Assembly (NCBI RefSeq): GCF_035984655.1
Contig: NZ_JAXCHT010000003.1
Location: forward strand, 1 to 64,000
Source: Actimicrobium sp035984655
Lineage (GTDB): Bacteria > Pseudomonadota > Gammaproteobacteria > Burkholderiales > Burkholderiaceae_D
Length of the DNA: 64,000 nt
Reading direction: 5' to 3'
A model generated the notes under the pieces. The model was not told where the DNA came from, searched no databases, and was given only the letters and a program-made list of their open reading frames with translations. A program made the position numbers and the translations under genes. Of the stretch, positions 43,712-53,211 are shown piece after piece (within the stretch, counting starts at the first letter, position 1; every line of letters begins with the position of its first letter).

Positions 43712-44980
43712 TCAGGAAGGGTCCAGCAGTGGCTGCAGCAGCAGCATCGTGCGCGCCGTGGCGCCACGGTGCTGTTGCGCGAAGTGCAGCGCGGCCGCAC
43801 TCATCACACCGCGCCGGATGTCGTCGTGCAGCAGGTCGGCAGCGGCCACCAGCATGGCGCGCGCATCGGCCACGCGCAATGCGGCGCCGGCCTCGATCGC
43901 ATCCTCGCTCACCAGCGCAAAGTTGAAGGTGTGCGGACCCAGCAACACCGGCTTGCCAACCGCGCAGGCCTCGATCAGATTCTGCCCGCCCAGCGGCAAC
44001 AGGCTGCCACCGATCCAGGCCAGATCGCAGGCCGAAAAATACGCAAACATCTCGCCCATCGTATCGCCCAGCAGCACATCGGCCACCACCGCGGCGTCGC
44101 CCAGCGTGCTCTTGCGTTGCAGCCGCAAGCCGCGCGCAGTGACCAGCGCGGCCACCGTATCGAAGCGTTGCGGATGGCGCGGCACCAGCAGCAGCAGACT
44201 GTCGGGGGGCATCGCAACGCTGCCCAGTGCATCCAGAATCAGGGCTTCTTCGCCCTCGCGACTGCTGGCCAGCAGCAGCACCGGACGCGTGCCAATCTGC
44301 CGGCGCAATTGCGCACCGGCCTGCAGCGCCAGCTCGGGTGGCGTGACATCGAACTTGATGCTGCCGGTGACCTCGACATTGCGCACACCCAGGCTGCGAA
44401 TGCGCGCCGCATCGGCTTCGGTCTGCGCCGCCACGCAGGTCAGCTGCCCCGCGGCGTCGGACATCAGACGCCCGAGCCGCCCGGCCTTGGCCAGCGAACG
44501 GGGCGACAGGCGAGCATTGACCAGCACCACCGGCACCTGCCGTGCGGCGCACATCGCCATCACGTTCGGCCAGATCTCGGTTTCCATCAGGATGCAGATG
44601 CGTGGCTTGAAGACGCGCAGAAAACGTCCGACCATGGTGCCAGTGTCATACGGCAGATAGGCCTGCGTCAGACGCGCGCCATGGCGGGCAAACAGGGCTG
44701 CGCCGGCGGCACGACCAGTCGGCGTCATGTGGGTAAGCAGCAGGTCGTGCTGCGGATACGCCAGCAGCAGCGCATCGATCAAGGGCTCGGCGGCACGGGT
44801 TTCACCGACCGATACCGCGTGCAGCCACAACAACGGCGCGCTGCGGCGGCGTGGTGCGGGAAAGCCGAAGCGCTCGGCCAGGTGTGCCCGGTAACCGGGT
44901 TCGCGGCGGCCACGCCACCACAGCCGTGCCAGCACCAGCGGCATGGCCAGCCACCAGGCCAGGGAATACAGATGCCGCAT
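43712..44980 (-). CDS. waaA: 3-deoxy-D-manno-octulosonic acid (Kdo) transferase
   Basis: WaaA (KdtA) attaches Kdo to lipid IVA at the inner membrane. The 422-residue product has an N-terminal membrane anchor, the catalytic HAVSVGETRAAEPLIDALL with Glu and the GT-B nucleotide-binding half including ARQVPVVLVNARLSPRS and LLASSREGEEALIL. SLLPLGGQNLIEACAVGKPV near the C-terminus is the CMP-Kdo binding segment. It follows waaC by 13 bp. Confidence 0.95.
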   Translation of the reverse strand: MRHLYSLAWWLAMPLVLARLWWRGRREPGYRAHLAERFGFPAPRRRSAPLLWLHAVSVGETRAAEPLIDALLLAYPQHDLLLTHMTPTGRAAGAALFARHGARLTQAYLPYDTGTMVGRFLRVFKPRICILMETEIWPNVMAMCAARQVPVVLVNARLSPRSLAKAGRLGRLMSDAAGQLTCVAAQTEADAARIRSLGVRNVEVTGSIKFDVTPPELALQAGAQLRRQIGTRPVLLLASSREGEEALILDALGSVAMPPDSLLLLVPRHPQRFDTVAALVTARGLRLQRKSTLGDAAVVADVLLGDTMGEMFAYFSACDLAWIGGSLLPLGGQNLIEACAVGKPVLLGPHTFNFALVSEDAIEAGAALRVADARAMLVAAADLLHDDIRRGVMSAAALHFAQQHRGATARTMLLLQPLLDPS

Positions 44981-44993
44981 TACCGCTCCCTGT

Positions 44994-45986
44994 TCAAAGC
45001 AGCACCGCCATTGCGGCGCGCACGTCGGCGACCGACGGCGCGCGTCCCATGTCGCCCAGATTGATGATCGATGGCGACCAGTTGCCCTCGGTTTTCCAGC
45101 GCGGTGAATCGACGTACAACTCGATGGTGGGCCGGTTGAAGGCAGCCGCGATGTGGGTCAAGCCGGTGTCGACACCGATCGCCAGTCGCGCATCGTGCGC
45201 CAGCCGCACCGCCTCCATCATGGACAATTTTGGCAGTACGGTGGCATTGGGCATGGTCGCGGCCAATTGCTCGGCAGCCAGGCGTTCGTCGACGCTACCC
45301 CACGGCAGCAATACCGGGATGTTGCGCGCGGCCAGATCGGCGGCAATCTCGCGCCAGTTGGCCGGGGCCCATTGCTTGGCAGCGCGCGCGGTGGCGTGAA
45401 AGAACACCGCATACGGTTGCGCCGGCATCCAGTCAGGACGCTGCGCCAGCGCCGGCATCTGCATGTTGAAATCGGCCGGGCTGTCGACCGCGACACCCAG
45501 CGCCGCGCTCACCACCAGGCGACCGCGTTGAACTGCATGGGTGCGTACGCCGACCGGCACGCTGCGGGTGTGGAAGATGCGCGAGATGCCTTCGTAGCCG
45601 GAACCCTCGGTGCCATTGGCGAGACCGACCCGGACGCCGCCGGGAGCCAGCCGCGCCATGCGCATGACCACCGCCGTTTTCAGCAAGCCCTGGGTGTCGA
45701 AGACGAAGTCGTAGGCGGTCTCGCGCAAGCGGCGCCGAAACGCGCTGATCTCGGCGCGCACCGGGGCCGTCAGCAGGCGCTTGCGCCAGCGCCGCAGCGC
45801 AAACGGAATCACCTGGCGCACGCCGGGGTTCAGCCGCACCAGTGCGCTGTAGCCCTCTTCGACCACCCAGTCGATCTGCGCGTCGGGGTACTTGCGCAGG
45901 ATGTCGGCGACGATCGGCATGTTATGCACCACATCGCCCATCGACGACACCCGCACGATCAGAACCTGCACGTGACTGCCACTCAT
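44994..45986 (-). CDS. waaC: Lipopolysaccharide heptosyltransferase I
   Basis: WaaC adds the first L-glycero-D-manno-heptose to Kdo2-lipid A. The 330-residue product is a GT9 enzyme: VLIVRVSSMGDVVHNMPIVA at the start, FDTQGLLKTAVVMRMA, and IGVDTGLTHIAAAFNRPTIE in the ADP-heptose binding half. RVSSMGDVVH favours WaaC (heptosyltransferase I) over WaaF. It lies 4 bp after the phosphohexomutase gene and 13 bp before waaA. Confidence 0.92.
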   Translation of the reverse strand: MSGSHVQVLIVRVSSMGDVVHNMPIVADILRKYPDAQIDWVVEEGYSALVRLNPGVRQVIPFALRRWRKRLLTAPVRAEISAFRRRLRETAYDFVFDTQGLLKTAVVMRMARLAPGGVRVGLANGTEGSGYEGISRIFHTRSVPVGVRTHAVQRGRLVVSAALGVAVDSPADFNMQMPALAQRPDWMPAQPYAVFFHATARAAKQWAPANWREIAADLAARNIPVLLPWGSVDERLAAEQLAATMPNATVLPKLSMMEAVRLAHDARLAIGVDTGLTHIAAAFNRPTIELYVDSPRWKTEGNWSPSIINLGDMGRAPSVADVRAAMAVLL

Positions 45987-45990
45987 GCCC

Positions 45991-47367
45991 TCAGAACGGC
46001 AACACGGCGTCAGGCTTGGCGGCCAGGATGACGCGCTTGAATTCCGCCTGGATGCGCGCCAGCGCGGCCTGCGACTCGGCTTCGAAACGCATCACGACGA
46101 CCGGCGTGGTGTTCGACGAACGGGCCAGCCCGAAGCCGTCGGCGTATTCAACCCGCAGGCCGTCGATGGTGATCAGGTGTTCGGCGCCGGGGAAGGTGGC
46201 CTCGGCCTTGATCTTGTCGATCAGCGCAAAATTTTCGCCTTCCGCCAGCTGCAACTGCAACTCGGGCGTGCTGGTCGACTGCGGCAGCGCGTTGAGTACG
46301 GCCGACGGATCGTCCATCCGGCTGAGCAGTTCGAGCATGCGGGCGCCGGCATACAGGCCGTCGTCAAAGCCGTACCAGCGATCCTTGATGAAGATGTGTC
46401 CGCTCATTTCGCCGCCGATCGGCGCGCCGGTTTCGCGCATCTTGGCCTTGACCAGCGAATGCCCGGTCTTCCACATCAGCGGCACGCCGCCGCGTTCGGT
46501 GATCCATGCGGCCAGATGACGGGTGCATTTGACGTCGTACAGGACCTGCTCGCCCGGATGGCGCTTGAGCACGTCTTCGGCCAGCAGCATCAGCTGGCGG
46601 TCCGGATAAATGATCTGGCCATCCTTGGTCACCAGCCCGAGCCGATCGCCATCGCCATCGAACGCCAGGCCGATTTCGGCATCGCCGCTGGCGAGTTCGC
46701 GGATCAGGTCCTGTAGATTCTCGGGATGGGCCGGGTCCGGATGGTGGTTCGGAAAGGTGCCATCGACTTCGCAGAACAGTTCCGTCACCTCGCAGCCCAT
46801 GCCGCGATACAGGTCGCCGGCGAAGGCACCAGCCACGCCATTGCCGCAATCGGCCACGATCTTCATCGGCCGCGCCAGCTTGACGTCGCTGAGAATGCGC
46901 TCCAGATAGGCGGCGCGGATGTCGTGGGTACGATAGCTGCCGGCGCCCGACTTGAACGCGTTGGCCTCGATGGCGCTGTGCAGCGCCAGGATGGTGTCGC
47001 CGTAGATGGCTTCGCCGGCCAGCACCATCTTGAAACCGTTGTAGTCCGGCGGATTGTGGCTGCCGGTGACCATGATGCCGGACTGGCTTTCGAGCACGCT
47101 GGTGCCGAAGTACACCATCGGCGTGGCGACGATGCCGAGATCAATCACATCGACGCCGACCGATTGCAGGCCACGCGCCAGCGCGGCAGTCAGTTCCGGA
47201 CCGGACAGGCGGCCGTCGCGACCAATGATGGCGACGTGTTGTCCCTTGGCCAGCATGGCACTGCCGAAGGCCTGGCCAATCTGGTGGGCGATACCGCTGT
47301 CGAGGGTGGTGCCGACGACGCCGCGAATGTCATAGGCTTTGAAGATGTTTTTTGAAAGTGGCAGCAT
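45991..47367 (-). CDS. Phosphomannomutase/phosphoglucomutase
   Basis: A 458-residue alpha-D-phosphohexomutase like AlgC/ManB that interconverts hexose 6- and 1-phosphates for nucleotide-sugar synthesis. The four parts are visible: catalytic serine Ser103 in IMVTGSHNPPDYNGFK, metal loop AFDGDGDRLGLV, sugar-binding GEMSGHIFIKDRWYGFDD and the phosphate loop RSSNTTPVVVMRFEA. Dual mannose/glucose specificity is inferred from the AlgC-like length and loops. Placed between a CapD-type gene and waaC, it supplies surface-glycan precursors. Confidence 0.92.
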   Translation of the reverse strand: MLPLSKNIFKAYDIRGVVGTTLDSGIAHQIGQAFGSAMLAKGQHVAIIGRDGRLSGPELTAALARGLQSVGVDVIDLGIVATPMVYFGTSVLESQSGIMVTGSHNPPDYNGFKMVLAGEAIYGDTILALHSAIEANAFKSGAGSYRTHDIRAAYLERILSDVKLARPMKIVADCGNGVAGAFAGDLYRGMGCEVTELFCEVDGTFPNHHPDPAHPENLQDLIRELASGDAEIGLAFDGDGDRLGLVTKDGQIIYPDRQLMLLAEDVLKRHPGEQVLYDVKCTRHLAAWITERGGVPLMWKTGHSLVKAKMRETGAPIGGEMSGHIFIKDRWYGFDDGLYAGARMLELLSRMDDPSAVLNALPQSTSTPELQLQLAEGENFALIDKIKAEATFPGAEHLITIDGLRVEYADGFGLARSSNTTPVVVMRFEAESQAALARIQAEFKRVILAAKPDAVLPF

Positions 47368-47437
47368 GAGTCAGTGTCTTTCGTGAATGCAGAAATGGAT
47401 CGGCGCGGAGCGGCCTGGGGCAACTCCGCGAATAGGA

Positions 47438-49366
47438 TCAATGCAGCGTGACTTCGCCGGGCAGGATTGTCGCGTCGGTGTTGGCAACACGCCAGATGAA
47501 GTCCTCGATGCCGCATTGGGGGGCGTAGGCAGGCACAATCTGGATCAGCAAGGCACGCACCTGTTCGTAATCAAAACGGTCGCAGGCGGTTTCGAGCCGC
47601 TTGAGCATTTCATGCAACAGCGGCCAGGCGATTTCCGCCTCCTGCGCACGCATGATCAGCGGATGCCCGGTCCCTTCGACGTTTTCGCCGATGAGTAGTT
47701 CTTCAAACAGTTTCTCGCCCGGACGCAGGCCGATCTGCTGGATCTCGATGGTGCCGTGCGGCGTCTCATCGCTGCGCACCTCAAGACCCGACAGATGCAC
47801 CATGCGGCGCGCCAGATCGATGATCTTGACCGGTTCGCCCATGTCGAGCACGAACACGTCGCCGCCCTCGCCCATGGCGCCGGCCTGAATCACCAGCTGC
47901 GCCGCTTCGGGAATGGTCATGAAGTAGCGCGTGATCTCGGGATGGGTCACCGTAATCGGTCCGCCGGCCAGGATCTGGCTGCGAAACAGCGGCACCACCG
48001 AGCCGGAGGAGCCGAGCACATTGCCGAAGCGAACGATGCAAAAACGCGTGCGCGTTTGCTGGCGCGCAAAGGCCTGCAGGATCAGTTCGGCCAGCCGCTT
48101 GGTCGAGCCCATTACATTGGTCGGCCGCACCGCCTTGTCCGTCGAAATCAGCACGAAGCAGGAAACGCCGGTGGCCATTGCGGCCCGCGCCAGGCACAGC
48201 GTGCCCAGTGCGTTGTTGCGGATGCCTTCGATCGGATTGTGTTCCACCAGCGGCACATGCTTGTAGGCGGCGGCATGGTAGACGGTATTGACCTCGAAGG
48301 TTTGCATGATGCGCCGGCATTTTTCCTGCTCCAGCACCGAGCCCAGGAATGGCATCACCTCGATATCCAGGCCCAGTGCGCGCTGCATCGTTTGCAGTTC
48401 CTGTTCGATCGAGTAGAGCGCAAACTCCGACATTTCCAGCAGCACCAGTTTGCTCGGTCGCAGGCGCAGGATCTGGCGCACCAGCTCGGAGCCGATCGAG
48501 CCGCCGGCGCCGGTAACCATGACGGTTTTGCCGGTGATGCACATGGAAATCATTTTTGGATCGGGCTCGACCGAATCGCGTCCGAGCAAGTCTTCGATTT
48601 CGATTTCGCGCACGTCCTGCGGGCGCAGCACACCGCTGACCAGGCTCTTGATCGGCGGCGTCACGCGGATCTTGATCTTCAGCGGTTCGAGCCGGTCGAG
48701 AATGCGCTTTTGCTGGGCCCGCGTCAGCGACGGCATGGCAAGCAGAATGCCTTCGATTTCCTTTTTCTCGATCAGGTCCGGCAGGTTATCGGAGCCGTAC
48801 ACCCGGATGCCGCCGATCGTTGCGCCCTGCAATTCCTTCTTGTCGTCGATGTAGGCAACCGCCACGTATTCCTGGCCGGGCCGCAGCGCACCGGCCAACT
48901 GCGCGCCAGCCTCGCCAGCGCCATAGATGGCCACGCGCAGCGCACCGTCGCGACGGGTGGCATGCAGCAGGTAGCCACGCGCAAAGAAACGGCTGCTGAT
49001 TTCGTACAGGATGGCGCTGACCCAGTAAATCCCAAAGACACCGCGCGACAGGCTGCTGACATGCGTCATGGCCGCCAGCGCCGCCATGCAGATCACGGAG
49101 AGCGTTACGCCAAGCACGACGACATAGACGATCTTGTAGTCGATGAAGCGCACTACGGCGCGATACAGTCCGAGGCGGATGAAAATGGGAATCGACAGCA
49201 GCGGCGCGGCCACCATCAGCACCATATATTGGTGCAGCACGTCGGCCGAGACGCCATCGTAGCGCAGCGAAACAGCCAGATAAAACGTCAGCGGCAGCAA
49301 CACCATGTCGGTGCCGGCAGCGATGAGTTGCTTGTGAAAGCGGGTCAATTCAAGAAAAAATTTCAT
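47438..49366 (-). CDS. CapD/FlaA1-type membrane nucleotide-sugar epimerase/dehydratase
   Basis: A 642-residue enzyme. Four N-terminal hydrophobic helices (about 10-125) anchor it, a CoA-binding-like Rossmann unit follows (VAIYGAGEAGAQLAGALRPG), then an extended SDR domain from about 280: VMVTGAGGSIGSELVRQILR for NAD binding and YHAAAYKHVPLVEHNP containing the active region. Such proteins (PglF, WbpM) make UDP-4-keto-6-deoxy sugars as 4,6-dehydratases. The ATG at 49366, with AGGGA upstream, precedes the first helix directly; longer frames add 8 or 23 residues. It lies after a sugar transferase, as in O-antigen and glycan loci. Confidence 0.9.
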   Translation of the reverse strand: MKFFLELTRFHKQLIAAGTDMVLLPLTFYLAVSLRYDGVSADVLHQYMVLMVAAPLLSIPIFIRLGLYRAVVRFIDYKIVYVVVLGVTLSVICMAALAAMTHVSSLSRGVFGIYWVSAILYEISSRFFARGYLLHATRRDGALRVAIYGAGEAGAQLAGALRPGQEYVAVAYIDDKKELQGATIGGIRVYGSDNLPDLIEKKEIEGILLAMPSLTRAQQKRILDRLEPLKIKIRVTPPIKSLVSGVLRPQDVREIEIEDLLGRDSVEPDPKMISMCITGKTVMVTGAGGSIGSELVRQILRLRPSKLVLLEMSEFALYSIEQELQTMQRALGLDIEVMPFLGSVLEQEKCRRIMQTFEVNTVYHAAAYKHVPLVEHNPIEGIRNNALGTLCLARAAMATGVSCFVLISTDKAVRPTNVMGSTKRLAELILQAFARQQTRTRFCIVRFGNVLGSSGSVVPLFRSQILAGGPITVTHPEITRYFMTIPEAAQLVIQAGAMGEGGDVFVLDMGEPVKIIDLARRMVHLSGLEVRSDETPHGTIEIQQIGLRPGEKLFEELLIGENVEGTGHPLIMRAQEAEIAWPLLHEMLKRLETACDRFDYEQVRALLIQIVPAYAPQCGIEDFIWRVANTDATILPGEVTLH

Positions 49367-49540
49367 TAGATCCCTATAGGGGCCGCGCATCGTCAACGAA
49401 AACGGACTGGGGCCGACAATTCGGGCCGGCCGCACCGTTGTCGCAGAAAATTGCGTGCCTGTCCATACTGCAAGTCACATTGCCTCTGTTATTTATACTA
49501 ATTCCCTGGCGGCATCGGCCGCGCGCGGGCATCCGCCTGG

Positions 49541-50101
49541 TCAATGCGTGACACCCTCGCTACGCAGTACGCGCTGGAACGTCAGCCACAGAATCCTGAG
49601 GTCAAATCCCAGCGAGCGCCTTTGCAGATATTCGACATCAAGCGCAACCTTGCGTGGAATCGGCAACTCATCGCGTCCATTGATTTGGGCCCAGCCGGTC
49701 AGCCCGGGCGTCAATGCGTCAATGCCATGGCGTGTCCGCAGCGCAATCAGGTCATCCTGATTGAACAATGCCGGACGTGGGCCGACAAAACTCATGTCGC
49801 CGATCAGAATGCTCCACAGCTGCGGCAACTCGTCCAGACTGGTCCTGCGCAGCAGCGAGCCGGGCGGCGTGAGGAATTGGGCGGGATTGTCCAGCAAATG
49901 GGTCGCGACCGCCGGCGTGTCGATTTTCATCGTGCGGAATTTCGGCATGCGAAAAATTCGGTTGTGGCGACCGACCCGGTCCGACCAGTACAAGGCAGGC
50001 CCCGGCGACGTCAACCTGACCAGCAGCGCCAGCAGCAGCAATGGCAACGCCAGCACCACCAGTGCGGCAAGGCCCAGAGCAATATCCATGGCGCGCTTCA
50101 T
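49541..50101 (-). CDS. Bacterial sugar transferase (undecaprenyl-phosphate phosphoglycosyltransferase)
   Basis: A monotopic phosphoglycosyltransferase that transfers a sugar-1-phosphate to undecaprenyl phosphate. It begins MKRAMDIALGLAALVVLALP, with the single reentrant helix, and continues with YWSDRVGRHNRIFRMPKFRT, LLRRTSLDELPQLWSILIGD (catalytic Asp-Glu in the DEL segment), SFVGPRPAL and LTGWAQINGRDEL. The 186-residue form fits the short PglC-like class. A GTG at 50173 in frame would add 24 residues; neither start has a strong ribosome site. It probably opens the glycan cluster with the CapD-type gene 174 bp downstream. Confidence 0.88.
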   Translation of the reverse strand: MKRAMDIALGLAALVVLALPLLLLALLVRLTSPGPALYWSDRVGRHNRIFRMPKFRTMKIDTPAVATHLLDNPAQFLTPPGSLLRRTSLDELPQLWSILIGDMSFVGPRPALFNQDDLIALRTRHGIDALTPGLTGWAQINGRDELPIPRKVALDVEYLQRRSLGFDLRILWLTFQRVLRSEGVTH

Positions 50102-50242
50102 GGGCGAATGGATGGTGCCGGTTGCGAGGATGCGGGCGCGCTGTTCAAGGTTTTTTCGTCTGCCATGTTCCACTTTGCATGCTTGTGATCGGGTAATGGG
50201 TTTGCGCCTGTCGAATCATGTGAAAATGCCTGCACCCTCAAT

Positions 50243-50272
50243 TTTACGGGCAATGATGCCCTGCACCATAAT
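50243..50272 (+). promoter_or_regulatory. Candidate promoter for apaH
   Basis: TTTACG at 50243-50248, 18 bp, CATAAT at 50267-50272: a fair sigma-70 match about 70 bp before the apaH start. A 5-bp inverted repeat (GGGCA/TGCCC, 50248-50261) lies within the spacer. Unproven. Confidence 0.35.
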
Positions 50273-50346
50273 TATCTGATGATTTCAACACCAATCCCCC
50301 GCCAGCACTGGCTGCACAGTGGGAAAACGCTGCCGGCCGGCGCGCC

Positions 50347-51165
50347 ATGAGCCTTTACATTGTTGGCGATTTGCAAGGTTGTGCATCGCAGTTGCAGGCG
50401 CTGATGCACAAAATTGACGCACTTGATCCCGACGCCCGCTGGTTTTTTGTCGGCGATCTGGTTAACCGTGGCCCGCGTTCGCTCGATACGCTGCGTTTGA
50501 TCAGGCAGCTCGGCAATCGTGCCGACTGCGTGCTCGGCAACCACGATTTGCACCTGCTGGCCGTCGCCAACGGCGTGCGCAAGGCCGGGCGCTCCGACAC
50601 CATCGACGAGATCCTGAAAGCGCCCGATGGCGATGACTTGCTGGACTGGTTGCGCCATCGGCCGTTGGCGCGGCTGATCGATGGCCATCTGATTGTGCAT
50701 GCGGGCGTGCTGCCGCAATGGAGCGCGGCGCAAACGCTGGCGCTGGCCGGCGAAGTCGAGACGGTATTGCGCTCGCCCGGTGCGCTGGATTTTTTGCGCA
50801 ACATGTACGGCAACACGCCGGGACTCTGGGACGACACGCTCGAAGGCAACGGACGCCTGCGCTGCATCGTCAACGCGCTCACGCGCATGCGTTATTGCAC
50901 CCCGGACGGCCGCATGGAATTCAACATGAAGGAGAGTGCCGGCATCGACGTCGAGGGCTATTTGCCGTGGTTCGATTTGCCGCAACGCCAGAGCGCCGAT
51001 GTGACCGTGGTCTTTGGTCATTGGTCGGCGCTCGGCTTGATCCGTCGCGAAAATCTGATCGGACTCGACAGTGGTTGCGTCTGGGGCGGCAAGCTCAGCG
51101 CCGTGCGGCTGTCCGATCACGCACTGTTTCAGGTCGATTGCCCGCAGTATCAGCAGCCCGGGTAA
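50347..51165 (+). CDS. apaH: Symmetrical bis(5'-nucleosyl)-tetraphosphatase
   Basis: ApaH hydrolyses Ap4A to two ADP and removes Np4 caps from RNA. The 272-residue product is a calcineurin-like phosphatase with GDLQGC at residues 7-12, FVGDLVNRGPRSLDTL, VLGNHDLHLLAV and LIVHAGVLPQW, the metal-ligand motifs in order. FGHWSALGLI near the C-terminus is typical of ApaH. Its last 16 bp overlap the end of the convergent acyltransferase gene. Confidence 0.96.
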   Translation: MSLYIVGDLQGCASQLQALMHKIDALDPDARWFFVGDLVNRGPRSLDTLRLIRQLGNRADCVLGNHDLHLLAVANGVRKAGRSDTIDEILKAPDGDDLLDWLRHRPLARLIDGHLIVHAGVLPQWSAAQTLALAGEVETVLRSPGALDFLRNMYGNTPGLWDDTLEGNGRLRCIVNALTRMRYCTPDGRMEFNMKESAGIDVEGYLPWFDLPQRQSADVTVVFGHWSALGLIRRENLIGLDSGCVWGGKLSAVRLSDHALFQVDCPQYQQPG

Positions 51166-51887
51166 CCGAGTCCATTGCCGATCGCGCTGCGGGTGGCGAC
51201 CGCGAGATCGCGACGGTGTGCGCCCTCGGTCGCAATGACCGGCAGCACGATCAATTCGGCGTGCAGTTTGCCGGCTTTCAGGATCGTGATCATGCTTTCG
51301 ACAAACGTGGTGTCGCCGATGAAATCGGCTTGTGGCGCCAGCGTGCCGTCGGGTGCCAGATAGCGCAGTGCCAGCGGCTGAATCGGCACCCCGGCGTCGA
51401 TCGCCGCTTCAAACAGGTTGGCATGGAATGGCAGCAGCGTTCCCTGCGCGGCGGTGGTGCCTTCCGGGAAGAACGCCACCTGTTCGCCGTCGCGGATGCT
51501 GATCACCAGGTTCTCGAAAATCCTGCGCACATCGCGCACCTTGCCACGCGCGATGAAAATCGTGCCCGCCTGCGCGGTCAACCAGCCCAGCAATGGCCAG
51601 CTGCGGATGTCGGCCTTGGCGACAAAGCGGCACGGCTGCATGGCATTGATGACAAAGATATCCAGCCACGAAACGTGGTTCGAGACGATCAGCGCACGCG
51701 CTGCCAGCGCGCCACTGCCAGCCTGTTGAATGCTGACCGAAATGCCGCAGATTCCCAGCAACTTGCGCGACCAGTCGCGCACGCGCCATGCACGTCCTGC
51801 CGCGTCAGTCAGCGGGAACACGAACGCACAGGTCCACAAGCCCACCACCAGATGCATGCCGATGCGTAGCAAGCCGACGGCGATCAT
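51150..51887 (-). CDS. 1-acyl-sn-glycerol-3-phosphate acyltransferase (PlsC family)
   Basis: A 245-residue membrane acyltransferase with an N-terminal helix (about 5-27), the HX4D motif in VSNHVSWLDIFVI and FPEGTTAAQG as motif III. Mid-protein GTIFIARGKVRDVRR carries the glycerol-phosphate-binding region. The ATG at 51887 was selected because a longer frame runs into pyrC'. It is the last gene of the yqgE-to-plsC operon, 26 bp after pyrC'. Compare the HX4E relative at 6582-7322. Confidence 0.88.
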   Translation of the reverse strand: MIAVGLLRIGMHLVVGLWTCAFVFPLTDAAGRAWRVRDWSRKLLGICGISVSIQQAGSGALAARALIVSNHVSWLDIFVINAMQPCRFVAKADIRSWPLLGWLTAQAGTIFIARGKVRDVRRIFENLVISIRDGEQVAFFPEGTTAAQGTLLPFHANLFEAAIDAGVPIQPLALRYLAPDGTLAPQADFIGDTTFVESMITILKAGKLHAELIVLPVIATEGAHRRDLAVATRSAIGNGLGYPGC

Positions 51888-51913
51888 GCCGGCACTCCCA
51901 CGGTCGCGCGCAA

Positions 51914-53209
51914 CTAGGCAACCATCCGTTGCCATGCCACGCGTCCGCCGACAATCGTGGCCATCACGCGCGCGCGCAGCTCGTAACCGAGAAACGGGGT
52001 GTGCTTGCCCTGGCTGGCCAGGGCGCTGGCCTCGACCGTCCAGCGTGCGCCGGGATCGAACAGGCACAGGTCCGCAGCACTGCCGATGCCGAGCTGCCCG
52101 GCCGGCAAGCCGATCACGCGGGCGGCGTCGCAGGTCACCTTGGCCAGCGCACACGACATCGGACCGGCCTTGGCGTCCGCCACTTCGTCGGCCCATTTCA
52201 GCGCCAGCGACAGCAGCAATTCGAGTCCGGTGGCGCCCGGCGAGGCTTCGCCGAACGGCAGCAGTTTTTCATCGTCGTCGACCGGCGTGTGGTCGGAGCA
52301 GATTGCGTCGATGGTGCCGTCGAGCAGTCCGGCGCGCAACGCATCGCGGTCGCGCTGGGAACGCAATGGCGGTGACAGGCGGGCATTGGAATCAAAGAAG
52401 CCGATATCGTGATCGGTCAAATGGATGTGGTGGGCGCCGACATCGCAGGACAGCGGCAGTCCCTCTTTCTTTGCGGCCCGCACCAGCGCCACTCCGGCCG
52501 CCGACGACAGACGGCACAGGTGCACGCGCGCACCGGTCGAGCGGACCAGTTCAAAAATGGTTTGCAGCGCAATGGTCTCGGCCATCACCGGCACACCGGA
52601 CAGTCCCAGTCGCGACGCAATCGGACCACTGTGGGCAATCCCGCCCAGGCCCAGATGCGGGTCCTGCGGCCGCAGCCAGACCGTGTAGCCGAAGGTCTGG
52701 GCATACTGCAAGGCGCGCAGCAGCACATTGGTGTCGAGCACCGGGATATCGGCTTGCGAGAAGCCGATGCAGCCGGCCTCGGTGAGCTCGGCCATCTCGG
52801 TCAAGGCCTCGCCTTTCAGGCCCATCGTCAGTGCGCCCAGCGGGTAGACGTGGGTCTGGTTGAGGTTGCGCGCACGGTGCTTGAGCATCTCCACCAGACC
52901 GGGCTCGTCCAGCACCGGATCGGTGTCGGGCGGGCACACCAGGCTGGTCACGCCACCCTGCAGCGCGGCCTGCAACTCCGATTCGAGCGTGGCCTTGTAT
53001 TCGTAGCCGGGCTCGCGCAGGCGCGCGCTCAGGTCGACCAGTCCGGGGGCGACCACCAGCCCGCTGGCATCGATCGTCCGGTCCGCGACAAAGCCGCGCG
53101 GTGGTTCGCCGACACCGACCACGATGCCGGCGTCGATATAGATATCGTGGGGCGCGTCAACGCCGTTGGCCGGATCGATCAGATGGCCATGCTGGATATG
53201 CAGTTTCAT
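51914..53209 (-). CDS. pyrC': Non-catalytic dihydroorotase-like subunit PyrC'
   Basis: A 431-residue member of the dihydroorotase family that appears inactive. The metal-binding HxH of true enzymes is replaced: VDLSARLREPG has Ser61 and Arg63. The metal-binding segment that normally holds His reads VHLCRLSSAAG, and others are altered, although the late Asp in AICSDHTPVDD is kept. In Pseudomonas and relatives an inactive PyrC' stabilises aspartate transcarbamoylase. Here it follows pyrB by 2 bp, the same arrangement, so a structural role is likely. An active pyrC must lie elsewhere in the genome. Confidence 0.88.
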   Translation of the reverse strand: MKLHIQHGHLIDPANGVDAPHDIYIDAGIVVGVGEPPRGFVADRTIDASGLVVAPGLVDLSARLREPGYEYKATLESELQAALQGGVTSLVCPPDTDPVLDEPGLVEMLKHRARNLNQTHVYPLGALTMGLKGEALTEMAELTEAGCIGFSQADIPVLDTNVLLRALQYAQTFGYTVWLRPQDPHLGLGGIAHSGPIASRLGLSGVPVMAETIALQTIFELVRSTGARVHLCRLSSAAGVALVRAAKKEGLPLSCDVGAHHIHLTDHDIGFFDSNARLSPPLRSQRDRDALRAGLLDGTIDAICSDHTPVDDDEKLLPFGEASPGATGLELLLSLALKWADEVADAKAGPMSCALAKVTCDAARVIGLPAGQLGIGSAADLCLFDPGARWTVEASALASQGKHTPFLGYELRARVMATIVGGRVAWQRMVA

Positions 53210-53211
53210 TA

